Under the pieces are notes generated by a model, which worked only from the letters and a program-made list of their open reading frames with translations, did no database searches and was not told the DNA's origin. Below, piece by piece: positions 36,087 to 44,228 of a stretch of DNA of 64,000 bases. The stretch spans positions 558,781-622,780 of the forward strand of contig NZ_JAAOYW010000001.1 in NCBI RefSeq assembly GCF_011761235.1. Direction: 5' to 3'. Both the position numbers and the translations under genes were made by a program. This DNA is from Frigoribacterium faeni (GTDB lineage Bacteria; Actinomycetota; Actinomycetes; Actinomycetales; Microbacteriaceae). Every line of letters starts with the position of its first letter. Position 1 is the first letter of the stretch.

Positions 36087-37021
36087 GCGCACGACACCTG
36101 ACGCTGGCCGGACGCGCTCGGCCCGACGACGACGGCGCCCGTCCAGGCGACGGGACCCGGCTCGGCGCCGGCCACCGACCGGACGTCGACGGTCACCCGG
36201 CCGTCGGGCACGAGCGACGCGGGCACCATGTCGCGCGTCACGTCGTGGGACTTCGTGGGCGCCTGGCCCGACACGGTGTTGCCGACGCGTCGCCCGCCGA
36301 CGAAGATCCCCCACTGGTCGGAGTCGACCGGGGCGTCCCACGAGACCGTGGCGTACGACGTGCCGTCGCCCGTGTCGACGGTCCGGCAGCTGAGCGCCCG
36401 GGCCGTGGGCGTCGTGGGGGCGGCCGTCGTGTACCGGGTGTTCTGGTAGAAGTCCTCGATGCTGGCCCAGTCGGTCCAGCCGTGCGAGCCTCCCGAGACC
36501 TCGAAGACCGGGTTGACGGTGACCCCGTCGGGCGCCGAGGAGGCGGCGGTCGACCGCCAGCACCAGGTCACCCGGGACGAGGCGGGCGCGCTGCCGGCCG
36601 CGACGGGGGGCGAGGCCCAGGTGCCGCCGGGCGAGCCCGCGGGCACGTCGGAGTCGCAGGAGGCGGTCGTCGTCGGCCACACGCGGACGTCGACCCGCTC
36701 GGAGAGCTCGCGCGAGACGGCGCCGGTCGTGCCGGCGGCGGCGGTGAGCCGGTAGTCGACGGGCACGGTGCTGCCGTTGAAGACGGTGATCGCGGTCGTG
36801 AACGACTGCCCGGGCGCCGTGTAGTCCACGGCGCGCGGGCTCGAGGACTCGAGCTCGAGGTCCACCTTGGCGAGGATCGTCCGGGCCGGCGCCTCCGCGG
36901 AGGCCGTCCAGAGCGCCCAGCCCGTGCCGGTGCCCGTGCCCACGAGGGCGACGACCAGGGCCACGAGCGCGGCCGTCCTGCCGAGCCCGCGAGCGCGCCG
37001 CGACGAGGCCGCCCCGGTCAC
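36083..37021 (-). CDS. SipW-dependent exported protein, large (312 aa)
   Basis: GTG 37021 overlaps the preceding stop as GTGA. Signal region: basic MTGAASSRRARGLGR, a hydrophobic core to about residue 33, then GTGWALWTASAEAPA, matching the G-x-x-(A/F)-x-W-x-(S/A)-S-A pattern of its two siblings. The mature part is a beta-rich, Ser/Thr/Ala-rich secreted protein with the segment TAPGQSFTTAITVFNGSTVPVDYRL near 67 and a C-terminal fibronectin-III-like region (ATVSWDAPVDSDQWGIFVGGRRVG near 225). Four Cys in the mature region could form disulfides. Probably a cell-surface or fibre-associated protein; no enzymatic motif. It is coupled to sipW. Confidence 0.75.
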   Translation of the reverse strand: MTGAASSRRARGLGRTAALVALVVALVGTGTGTGWALWTASAEAPARTILAKVDLELESSSPRAVDYTAPGQSFTTAITVFNGSTVPVDYRLTAAAGTTGAVSRELSERVDVRVWPTTTASCDSDVPAGSPGGTWASPPVAAGSAPASSRVTWCWRSTAASSAPDGVTVNPVFEVSGGSHGWTDWASIEDFYQNTRYTTAAPTTPTARALSCRTVDTGDGTSYATVSWDAPVDSDQWGIFVGGRRVGNTVSGQAPTKSHDVTRDMVPASLVPDGRVTVDVRSVAGAEPGPVAWTGAVVVGPSASGQRQVSCA

Positions 37022-37620
37022 GACGCCACCTGCGTGCCCTCGAGGCGCACGGACCAGTCGCCGACCCCGCCCTGGACCGTCTGGGGCGCGTCGGCGTCGA
37101 GCAGCACCTCGACGCACACCGTCGCCGAGGAGCCCGGCTCGAGCCGCGGCAGCACGTCGGCCCGGAACCCGACGAGGCGGGAGGGCGCGACGTCGGCGAG
37201 GGCGGACGCGCACGACCCGCCGGCAGGGAGGGGCGCGACCCTGAGCCGCAGCTCGTCGAGCGAGGCCCCGGCCGTCGGCCCGTCGAAGGCGGCGCTGACG
37301 TCGTCCGTCGTCGCCGCGACCGAGAGCGGGACGACGCCGGTGTTCCTCAGGACGAACGACCCGGCGGCGCCCGTGCCCGGGAGCAGGCCCCGGGAGCTGA
37401 GCCCCGTCGCCTGCGAGACGGCGAGCGCCGCCGTGCCGGTGGTCACGACGCCGCCGACGCGAGCCGGCGCCGACGAGCTCCAGAGGGCGTACGACCCGCC
37501 GGTGGCGACCAGGCCGAGGGCGACGGCGCCGACCACGACGGCCGTGGCCGCCCAGACACGGCGGAGGGCGCCGCGCCGCAGGGCGGCGTGGCGTGCTCCG
37601 GGGTGCGGGCGGCGCGACAC
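37018..37620 (-). CDS. SipW-dependent exported protein, 200 aa
   Basis: Start GTG 37620, 13 bases after the stop of the first exported protein, with no clear ribosome site, so reinitiation is likely. Basic N-terminus of about 22 residues (SRRPHPGARHAALRRGALRR), core AATAVVVGAVALGLVATGG and the signal end GSYALWSSSAPARVG. The mature domain is beta-rich: GTGAAGSFVLRNTGVVPLSVAATTDD near 83 resembles the TasA/camelysin-like 'average repartition' of short strands, and there are two Cys (near 138 and 172). No catalytic motif. It is probably a structural surface protein processed by the SipW encoded in the operon. Confidence 0.75.
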   Translation of the reverse strand: MSRRPHPGARHAALRRGALRRVWAATAVVVGAVALGLVATGGSYALWSSSAPARVGGVVTTGTAALAVSQATGLSSRGLLPGTGAAGSFVLRNTGVVPLSVAATTDDVSAAFDGPTAGASLDELRLRVAPLPAGGSCASALADVAPSRLVGFRADVLPRLEPGSSATVCVEVLLDADAPQTVQGGVGDWSVRLEGTQVAS

Positions 37621-37633
37621 GGGTGGGGCCCCG

Positions 37634-38197
37634 CTACTCGACCTGGGTCAGGGTGAAGACGACCTTGGTCAGGTCGAGCGTCTTGTCCTGCGTGCTGTTG
37701 TCCGCGTCGGTCGGCACCGACACCCCGAGCCGGGCGACGGCCGTCGTGCTCGAGGTGGACGGCGTCACCGAGAAGGCGTTCGCGCGGCCCGAGACGGGGG
37801 CGAAGCCGGCGGGCGACGCCGTGTCGGTCCGGCTGGTCTGGACCGTGAGGACCGGGACCACGCTGGTCAGCGTGCTCGTGGTCGCGCCGAGGTCGTACGA
37901 GAAGACGGCCTTGAGGCCGGTGCCCGAGGCGGTGACCGTGACGGGGACGGTGTACTCGAGCTGGGTTCCGGGGATCATCCGGTACGACGACAGCTCGGCG
38001 TCGCTGAGCAGGGAGCCGGTCCGCAGGTCCTTCCACTGCCCGGTGCCGGGCGTGGTCGCGAGGCTGAGCTGTCCGGTGCGCAGCACGCCCGCCGAGGCGG
38101 AGGCCGAGCTGTTCCAGACGGCGAAGGTGCCGGCGCCCCCCAGCAGGAGGGCGATGCCGGCGGCGCCGGCGACGGCGCTCTTGACGAAGGCGTTCAT
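37634..38197 (-). CDS. SipW-dependent exported protein (alternate-type signal peptide, RER_14450-like), 187 aa
   Basis: First gene of the operon. ATG 38197 has GGACAG upstream. The signal MNAFVKSAVAGAAGIALLL then GGAGTFAVWNSSASASAG has the form known from alternate signal-mediated exported proteins of actinobacteria. The mature protein is about 150 residues, Thr/Ser-rich, without Cys, with YTVPVTVTASGTGLKAVFSYDL near 85 in the predicted beta-sandwich. By analogy with Bacillus TasA (also SipW-processed) it may form surface fibres or matrix, but sequence similarity to TasA itself is not evident to me. It is preceded by a 180-base leader. Confidence 0.78.
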   Translation of the reverse strand: MNAFVKSAVAGAAGIALLLGGAGTFAVWNSSASASAGVLRTGQLSLATTPGTGQWKDLRTGSLLSDAELSSYRMIPGTQLEYTVPVTVTASGTGLKAVFSYDLGATTSTLTSVVPVLTVQTSRTDTASPAGFAPVSGRANAFSVTPSTSSTTAVARLGVSVPTDADNSTQDKTLDLTKVVFTLTQVE

Positions 38198-38319
38198 GAT
38201 CTGTCCTGTCCGCGCTCGGGCGCGTCGAACGTCGCCCGGGTCGCCGTGGGATGCCGCCGGCTCGGGTGACGCGTGTCGGGTGCAGTGCCGCGTCGGGGAG
38301 TTCGGGCCCGCGACGCCGC

Positions 38320-38452
38320 CGACGGGCGCCGGGCTCGCGGGGTTCGGGTCCCGCGGCGGGCTGGCCTGTCGACTCGTGCGACGGTACCCGGTCCTCCGAA
38401 ATGCCGACAGGGTTCTCATGCATCCGCATGCACCCAATCCGGGGGGCACCGG
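38320..38452 (-). repeat. Duplicated promoter/leader block, copy S1 (SipW operon)
   Basis: It matches 35271-35407. Contains TGGGTGCATGC (complement of 38426-38436), a second GCATG (38418-38422), the -10 hexamer at 38381-38386, GTCGAC at 38368-38373 and GAGCCCGGCGCCC at 38324-38336. The rest of the gene-free stretch 38198-38319 is the operon leader, GC-rich and without a recognised motif. Confidence 0.7.
38381..38386 (-). promoter_or_regulatory. -10 hexamer of the SipW operon promoter
   Basis: TACCGT on the complement, with CTGTCG 18 bases upstream as a weak -35 and the TGGGTGCATGC box 39 bases upstream. The predicted leader before ATG 38197 is about 180 bases. Confidence 0.5.
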
Positions 38453-38538
38453 CACGGCCGACCGCTCGAGGAGCCTCCCGAGGCGGCCACCACGGGCTCC
38501 GAGCCCGAGGAGGCGGTACGCCGGGCCCGGAGACCGGG

Positions 38539-38544
38539 TAGCGT
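38539..38544 (+). promoter_or_regulatory. -10 hexamer for leaderless glgE
   Basis: TAGCGT, seven bases before GTG 38552. Confidence 0.5.
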
Positions 38545-38551
38545 CGCCACC

Positions 38552-40552
38552 GTGGCGACAGCATACGAACCCAGAGTCGGGCGGATCCCCGTCACGGCGC
38601 TCTCCCCGACCACCCCCGACCGGGACTTCCCGACGAAGGCCTTCGCCGGAGAGGTCGTGCCGTTCGGCGCGACCGTCTTCCGCGAGGGGCACGACGTCGT
38701 CGGCGCGGACCTGGTCCTGACCGACCCCTCCGGCACCGAGTCGCGACACCCGCTCGCGGCCGGCCTCCCCGGCACCGACCGCTGGACGACGGAGGTGCAG
38801 CTCGAGACGGAGGGCGACTGGACCTGGCAGGTCGAGGCGTACACCGACGACTGGGCGACCTGGCTGCACACCGCCGAGATCAAGGTGCCCGCCGAGCAGG
38901 ACGTCGAGGTGACGTTCGCCCTCGGCAGCCGCCTCCTCACGGCCGCCGCCCCCGGCTACCCGGACACGACGCTGGTGCGCGACGCCGCCAAGGCGCTGTC
39001 GAACGAGGCCCTCTCGCCCGGCTCCCGCCTGCGCGTGGCCACCGACCCGCGCCTGGCCGCCGTCTTCGCGGCGAAGCCGATGGCCAGCCTCGTCACGCGG
39101 AGCGCCCCGGAGGAGCTGCGCGTCGAGCGCACGCGCGCCGCCGTCGGCAGCTGGTACGAGTTCTTCCCCCGCAGCGAGGGCGCGAAGAAGCAGCCCGACG
39201 GCACGTGGAAGAGCGGCACGTTCCGCACCGCCGCCCGGCGACTGCCCGCCATCGCACGGATGGGCTTCGACGTGGTCTACATCCCGCCGGTGCACCCCAT
39301 CGGCACGACGTTCCGCAAGGGCCCCAACAACACGCTCACCGCGGGCCCCGACGACCCGGGGTCGCCCTACGCGATCGGCTCGCCGGACGGCGGCCACGAC
39401 GCGGTGCACCCCGACCTCGGCACGCTCGCGGACTTCCGCTGGTTCGTCGACACGGCCAAGAACACCGGCCTCGAGCTGGCGCTCGACCTGGCGCTGCAGT
39501 GCTCGCCCGACCACCCCTGGGTCACCGAGCACCCCGAGTGGTTCACGACGCTCCCGGACGGCACCATCGCCTACGCCGAGAACCCGCCGAAGAAGTACCA
39601 GGACATCTACCCCCTGAACTTCGACGACGACTACGAGGGCGTCAGCCGCGAGGTGCTGCGCATCGTGCGGCACTGGATCGAGCTCGGCGTCACGATCTTC
39701 AGGGTCGACAACCCGCACACGAAGCCGGTGCGCTTCTGGGAGTGGCTGCTGCACGAGGTGCGCGAGACGAACCCCGAGGTGGTGTTCCTCTCGGAGGCCT
39801 TCACGAAGCCCGCCATGATGCAGGCGCTGGCCCGCGTCGGGTTCCACCAGTCGTACACGTACTTCACCTGGCGCAACGAGAAGTGGGAGCTCGAGGAGTA
39901 CCTGCACGAGCTCTCGAAGGAGACGAGCGCCTGGCTGCGCCCGAACCTCTTCGTGAACACGCACGACATCCTCACGCCGTACCTGCAGTACGGCGGCCGA
40001 CCCGCCTACAAGGTGCGCGCCGCGATCGCCGCCACGGCGTCGCCGACCTGGGGCGTCTACTCGGGCTACGAGCTCTTCGAGGACGTCGCGCGGCCGGGCT
40101 CCGAGGAGAACATCGACAACGAGAAGTACGAGTACAAGCCGCGCGACTGGGCCGGGGCGGAGGCGGAGGGCGCCACCCTCGCGCCGTACCTGACCCAGCT
40201 CAACCGCATCCGTGCCTCGCACCCGGCGCTCCGCCAGCTGCGCAACCTCGACCTGCACTCGAGCGACGACGACGCCGTCCTCGTCTACTCGAAGTACCTC
40301 TCGCGGGCGCACACCCGCAGCGGCCGGGCCGACGCGATCATCGTCGTGGCCAACGTCGACCCGCACTCGGCCCGCGAGACCACCGTCCACCTCGACGTCA
40401 CGAAGTTCGGCCTCGCGCCGGGCGGCACGTACACGGTGCGCGACCTCGTCACGGGCCAGTCGTGGACCTGGGGCGACGACAACTACGTCCGCCTCGACGC
40501 CTTCGTCGAGCCCGTCCACGTGCTGTCCGTCGACCTCACCCGAGCGCCGTAG
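38552..40552 (+). CDS. glgE: Alpha-1,4-glucan:maltose-1-phosphate maltosyltransferase
   Basis: 666 residues, full length. A GH13_3 enzyme that adds maltosyl units from maltose-1-phosphate to alpha-glucan. Order: N-terminal DUF3416 domain (about 10-120), then the barrel with SWYEFFPRSEG near 195, GFDVVYIPPVHPIGTTFRKG near 237, nucleophile Asp in IFRVDNPHTKP near 387, acid Glu in VFLSEAFTKP near 416, FVNTHDILTPYLQYGG near 468, and a beta C-domain. GTG 38552 is supported by the -10 spacing. It is followed 13 bases later by glgB. The partner enzymes TreS and Pep2/Mak, which make maltose-1-phosphate, are not in this window. Confidence 0.95.
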   Translation: MATAYEPRVGRIPVTALSPTTPDRDFPTKAFAGEVVPFGATVFREGHDVVGADLVLTDPSGTESRHPLAAGLPGTDRWTTEVQLETEGDWTWQVEAYTDDWATWLHTAEIKVPAEQDVEVTFALGSRLLTAAAPGYPDTTLVRDAAKALSNEALSPGSRLRVATDPRLAAVFAAKPMASLVTRSAPEELRVERTRAAVGSWYEFFPRSEGAKKQPDGTWKSGTFRTAARRLPAIARMGFDVVYIPPVHPIGTTFRKGPNNTLTAGPDDPGSPYAIGSPDGGHDAVHPDLGTLADFRWFVDTAKNTGLELALDLALQCSPDHPWVTEHPEWFTTLPDGTIAYAENPPKKYQDIYPLNFDDDYEGVSREVLRIVRHWIELGVTIFRVDNPHTKPVRFWEWLLHEVRETNPEVVFLSEAFTKPAMMQALARVGFHQSYTYFTWRNEKWELEEYLHELSKETSAWLRPNLFVNTHDILTPYLQYGGRPAYKVRAAIAATASPTWGVYSGYELFEDVARPGSEENIDNEKYEYKPRDWAGAEAEGATLAPYLTQLNRIRASHPALRQLRNLDLHSSDDDAVLVYSKYLSRAHTRSGRADAIIVVANVDPHSARETTVHLDVTKFGLAPGGTYTVRDLVTGQSWTWGDDNYVRLDAFVEPVHVLSVDLTRAP

Positions 40553-40565
40553 GAAGGCGACCACC

Positions 40566-43145
40566 ATGAGCATCTTCTCCCGCCACGGCGCCTCGCGCGA
40601 CGAACCCGCCCGCGAGCCCGCCGCCCCGCAGCCCCCCGTCGAGGCCGACGCGGCCGTCGAGGCCGATGCGGCCGTGGAGCGCCCCGACGAGCAGCGCCCC
40701 GTCGAGCAGCCGCCCGTCGAGCAGCCGCCCGTCGTCCTCGACGAGGCCGACCCGCCGGTGACGGCCGAGCCGCCCCTCCCGGCCGACGTCCCGGCGACGA
40801 CCGACGAGCCGACCACGGCCGACGAGCCGACCACGGCCGACGCCCCGACCACGACCGACGAGCCGACCACGGCCGACGGGCCGGACGAGGGCACCGACCC
40901 CGCCGAGGCCGACGAGCCCGCCGACGTCGCCCCCGTGCGGCACGAGGACCCGACGCCTCCCGACGTCCGCCGCGACCCCGTCGTCACGGCGCCGTCTCTG
41001 CCCGGCCTCGACGACGCCGAGGTCCAGGCCGCGGCCGAGGGCCGGCACTCCCACCCTCACGCGCTGCTCGGCGAGCACACGGCCGACGGCGTCACCGTCG
41101 TGCGCGTCGTCCGGCCCCTGGCCGGTGCCGTCTCGGTCACCGGCGCCTCGGGCGAGAGCGTCGTCCTCGAGCACCTCGCGCACGGCCTCTGGCAGGGCGC
41201 CGCGTCGTCGCCCCTCGGCGGCTACCAGGTCACGGCCGAGTACGAAGGAGGCGCCCCCTGGGTCGCCGACGACCCGTACCGGTTCTCCCCCACCGTCGGC
41301 GACCTCGACCTGTACCTCTTCGGCGAGGGCCGCCACGAGCAGCTCTGGACGGTGCTGGGCTCCCACGTGCGCGAGCACGAGGGCGCGAGGGGAACCTCCT
41401 TCGCGGTCTGGGCGCCGCACGCGCAGGCCGTCCGCGTCGTCGGCGACCTCAACGGCTGGTGGGGCGAGCGGCACGCGATGCGCCGCCTGGACGGCAACGG
41501 CGTGTGGGAGCTCTTCGTGCCCGGGCTCGACGAGGGCTCGTACAAGTACCAGATCCTCACGCCCGACGGCGAGTGGGTGGAGCGGGCCGACCCGATGGCG
41601 CGCCGTTCCGAGGTGCCGCCGGCCACCGCCTCCGTCATCACCGAGGCCGGCCACGACTGGAGCGACGACGCCTGGCTCGAGCGCCGCGCGGCGTCCGACC
41701 AGCACGCCGGCCCGATGAGCGTCTACGAGCTGCACGTCGGCTCGTGGCGTCCGGGCCTCGGCTACCGCGAGCTCGCCGACCCGCTCGTCGACTACGTGAC
41801 CGCGCTCGGCTTCACGCACGTCGAGTTCATGCCCCTGGCCCAGCACCCGTTCGGCGGCTCGTGGGGCTACCAGGTCACCGGCTACTACGCGCCGCAGAGC
41901 ACCTGGGGCTCCCCCGACGACCTGCGCTACCTGATCGACCGCCTGCACCAGGCCGGCATCGGCGTCATCGTCGACTGGGTGCCCGGGCACTTCCCCAAGG
42001 ACGAGTGGGCACTCGGCCGGTTCGACGGGCGCAGCGTCTACGAGCACTCCGACCCGCGCCGGGGCGAGCAGCCCGACTGGGGCACCTACGTGTTCAACTT
42101 CGGCGACTCGCAGGTGCGCAACTTCCTCGTCGCGAACGCGCTGTACTGGTTCGAGGAGTTCCACGTCGACGGGCTGCGGGTCGACGCGGTCGCCTCGATG
42201 CTCTACCTCGACTACAGCCGCAACGACGGCGAGTGGCTGCCCAACGAGCACGGCGGCCGCGAGGCGACCGAGGCGATCTCGTTCCTGCAGGAGACCAACG
42301 CGACGGCCTACCGCCGCAACCCCGGCATCGTCATGATCGCCGAGGAGTCGACCAGCTGGCCGGGCGTCTCGCGGCCGACCAGCGAGGGCGGCCTCGGGTT
42401 CGGCCTCAAGTGGAACATGGGCTGGATGCACGACACCCTCGACTACGTCGAGAAGGACCCGCTGTACCGCTCGTACCACCACGGCGAGATCACCTTCTCG
42501 TTCCACTACGCGTGGAGCGAGAACTTCATGCTGCCGATCAGCCACGACGAGGTCGTGTACGGCAAGGGCTCGCTCTTCGAGAAGATGCCCGGCGACGACT
42601 GGCAGAAGCGGGCCAACCTGCGCGCCTACCTCGCGTACATGTGGGGGCACCCCGGCAAGCAGCTGCTGTTCATGGGCTCCGAGTTCGGCCAGCCCACCGA
42701 GTGGAGCCAGGAGCTCGGGCTCGACTGGTCGGTGCTCGACCGGCCGCAGCACCAGCAGGTCTTCGACCTCGTCAGCCGCCTCAACCAGGTCTACCGGTCG
42801 GAGAGCGCCCTCTGGGCGCACGACTTCGACACCGACGGCTTCGAGTGGATCGACGGGGGCGCCGCCGAGCAGAGCGTCGTCGCGTTCCTGCGCAAGTCGG
42901 GGTCGGGCGACTCGGTCGCCGTGCTGGCGAACTTCTCGGGGCAGCCGCAGCGCATGCGCTTCGGCCTGCCCGAGGCCGGCACGTGGGACGAGGTGCTCAA
43001 CACCGACGCGACGATCTACGGCGGGTCGGGCGTGGGCAACTTCGGGGCCGTCACGGCCGTCGACAGCCCCTGGGCCGGTCGGCCTGCCTCGGCCGACGTG
43101 CAGCTGCCGCCGCTGGGCGTCGTCTGGCTCAAGCTCCGCCGCTGA
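40566..43145 (+). CDS. glgB: 1,4-alpha-glucan branching enzyme with a repetitive acidic N-terminal extension
   Basis: 859 residues against the usual 730. It transfers glucan chains to alpha-1,6 positions. Residues 1-140 are an unusual Pro/Glu/Asp/Thr-rich tail with four DEPTTA-like units and EQPPV repeats. After it come the N1 domain (about 145-250), CBM48 (about 255-360), and the catalytic barrel: EFMPLAQHPFGGSWGYQVTGYYAP near 420, nucleophile Asp in GLRVDAVASMLYLDYSR near 537, acid Glu in MIAEESTSWPGVSRP near 594, ISHDEVVYGKGSL near 658. ATG follows AGGAAGG by eight bases. Catalytic residues are intact. The tail may set localisation or interactions; this is inference. Confidence 0.95.
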   Translation: MSIFSRHGASRDEPAREPAAPQPPVEADAAVEADAAVERPDEQRPVEQPPVEQPPVVLDEADPPVTAEPPLPADVPATTDEPTTADEPTTADAPTTTDEPTTADGPDEGTDPAEADEPADVAPVRHEDPTPPDVRRDPVVTAPSLPGLDDAEVQAAAEGRHSHPHALLGEHTADGVTVVRVVRPLAGAVSVTGASGESVVLEHLAHGLWQGAASSPLGGYQVTAEYEGGAPWVADDPYRFSPTVGDLDLYLFGEGRHEQLWTVLGSHVREHEGARGTSFAVWAPHAQAVRVVGDLNGWWGERHAMRRLDGNGVWELFVPGLDEGSYKYQILTPDGEWVERADPMARRSEVPPATASVITEAGHDWSDDAWLERRAASDQHAGPMSVYELHVGSWRPGLGYRELADPLVDYVTALGFTHVEFMPLAQHPFGGSWGYQVTGYYAPQSTWGSPDDLRYLIDRLHQAGIGVIVDWVPGHFPKDEWALGRFDGRSVYEHSDPRRGEQPDWGTYVFNFGDSQVRNFLVANALYWFEEFHVDGLRVDAVASMLYLDYSRNDGEWLPNEHGGREATEAISFLQETNATAYRRNPGIVMIAEESTSWPGVSRPTSEGGLGFGLKWNMGWMHDTLDYVEKDPLYRSYHHGEITFSFHYAWSENFMLPISHDEVVYGKGSLFEKMPGDDWQKRANLRAYLAYMWGHPGKQLLFMGSEFGQPTEWSQELGLDWSVLDRPQHQQVFDLVSRLNQVYRSESALWAHDFDTDGFEWIDGGAAEQSVVAFLRKSGSGDSVAVLANFSGQPQRMRFGLPEAGTWDEVLNTDATIYGGSGVGNFGAVTAVDSPWAGRPASADVQLPPLGVVWLKLRR
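40803..40874 (+). repeat. Four 18-bp in-frame repeats in the glgB 5' end
   Basis: Units of GACGAGCCGACCACGGCC at 40803, 40821, 40839 (diverged: GACGCCCCGACCACGACC) and 40857. They encode six-residue DEPTTA units. Length variation between strains is likely. Confidence 0.85.
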
Positions 43146-43180
43146 GCCGCTGAGCCGCCCGCCCCGGCGGGCGGACACGG

Positions 43181-43215
43181 AGAGGGCCCCGACGACCAGG
43201 TCGTCGGGGCCCTCT
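43181..43215. terminator. Bidirectional terminator between glgB and the thioredoxin gene
   Basis: AGAGGGCCCCGACGACC at 43181-43197 and its exact complement at 43199-43215, separated by one base. It serves both convergent genes. Confidence 0.85.
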
Positions 43216-43241
43216 GCTCGTGGCCGGCGTGGCCGGCGGAC

Positions 43242-44228
43242 TCAGTAGAGCAGCATCGTGAGCCGACGACGGGCCGCCGCCACGCGGGGGTCGTCGAGGC
43301 CGACGATCTCGAAGTAGTCGAGCAGGCGCGTGCGGGCGGCGTCCTTGCCCGCGGCGTCGAGGGACGGGAACACCGTGAGGACCCGGTCGAAGGCGTCGTC
43401 GACGTGGCCGCCGCTGACGTCGAGATCGGCAACGGCGAGCTGCGCCTCGACGTCGGTCGGCGCGGCGGCCGCCGCGCCCCGCACGTCGGCGATCGTCACG
43501 CCCTGCAGCCGCGCGATGAGCGAGACCTGGGCGAGGCCCGCGACGGCCAGCTGGTCGCGCGGATCCTGCGCGATCGCCGTGCGGTACGCCGTGATCGCGG
43601 CGTCGTAGTCGCCGCGGTCGATGGCGTCGTAGGCGTCCTGGTGGTGAGGGGGCAGCGGCTCGGGCTCGGGCTCGGCCTGCTCGCCGTCGACCTCGGGAGC
43701 GCCGTCGACGACCGCGCGCCCGGTGACGCCGTTCTGGGCCGCGAGCTCGAGCACCTGCTCGAAGACGTCGCGCACCTGGGCCTCGGGGAGCGCCCCGACG
43801 AACAGCTGCACGGGGCGACCGCCGATGACGGCGGCCACGGCCGGGATCGACTGCGCCTGGAAGGCCTGGGTCAGCTGCGGGTTCGCGTCGACGTCGACCT
43901 TGACGAGCAGCAGCCGGCCCGCGTACTCGGACACGAGCTTGTCGAGCACGGGCGAGAGCTGCTTGCACGGCCCGCACCACTCGGCCCACAGGTCGACGAT
44001 CACGGGGACCGTGTTGCTGAGCTCGAGCACCTGCGAGAACGTCGCGTCGGTCGCGTCGACGACCAGCGCGGGCACGGCGACGTCGCCGGGCTGCGAGCCC
44101 GCGGCCGCGGGCGGCTGCCCGGGCTCGCCGGGCGCGGCCGCGGGGGCGGGCGGGGCCGGCCGGTTCACGAGCGACGACAGGTCGACGGCCCCTCGCAGGC
44201 CGGCGGGGACGGGGGGAAGGCCGGTCAC
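43242..44228 (-). CDS. ybbN: Thioredoxin-domain co-chaperone, YbbN/CnoX-like
   Basis: 328 residues. N-terminal Pro/Ala-rich linker (about 1-55), thioredoxin domain (about 56-165) with the active site WAEWCGPCKQLSP, and a C-terminal TPR region (about 200-320) with YDAIDRGDYDAAITAYRTAIAQDP. The WCGPC site is intact, unlike E. coli YbbN where the Cys pair is lost, so oxidoreductase activity is plausible. In E. coli the family (CnoX) protects proteins from hypochlorous stress and hands them to chaperones. GTG 44228 overlaps the stop of the upstream hypothetical gene as GTGA, so the two are co-translated. Confidence 0.88.
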   Translation of the reverse strand: MTGLPPVPAGLRGAVDLSSLVNRPAPPAPAAAPGEPGQPPAAAGSQPGDVAVPALVVDATDATFSQVLELSNTVPVIVDLWAEWCGPCKQLSPVLDKLVSEYAGRLLLVKVDVDANPQLTQAFQAQSIPAVAAVIGGRPVQLFVGALPEAQVRDVFEQVLELAAQNGVTGRAVVDGAPEVDGEQAEPEPEPLPPHHQDAYDAIDRGDYDAAITAYRTAIAQDPRDQLAVAGLAQVSLIARLQGVTIADVRGAAAAAPTDVEAQLAVADLDVSGGHVDDAFDRVLTVFPSLDAAGKDAARTRLLDYFEIVGLDDPRVAAARRRLTMLLY

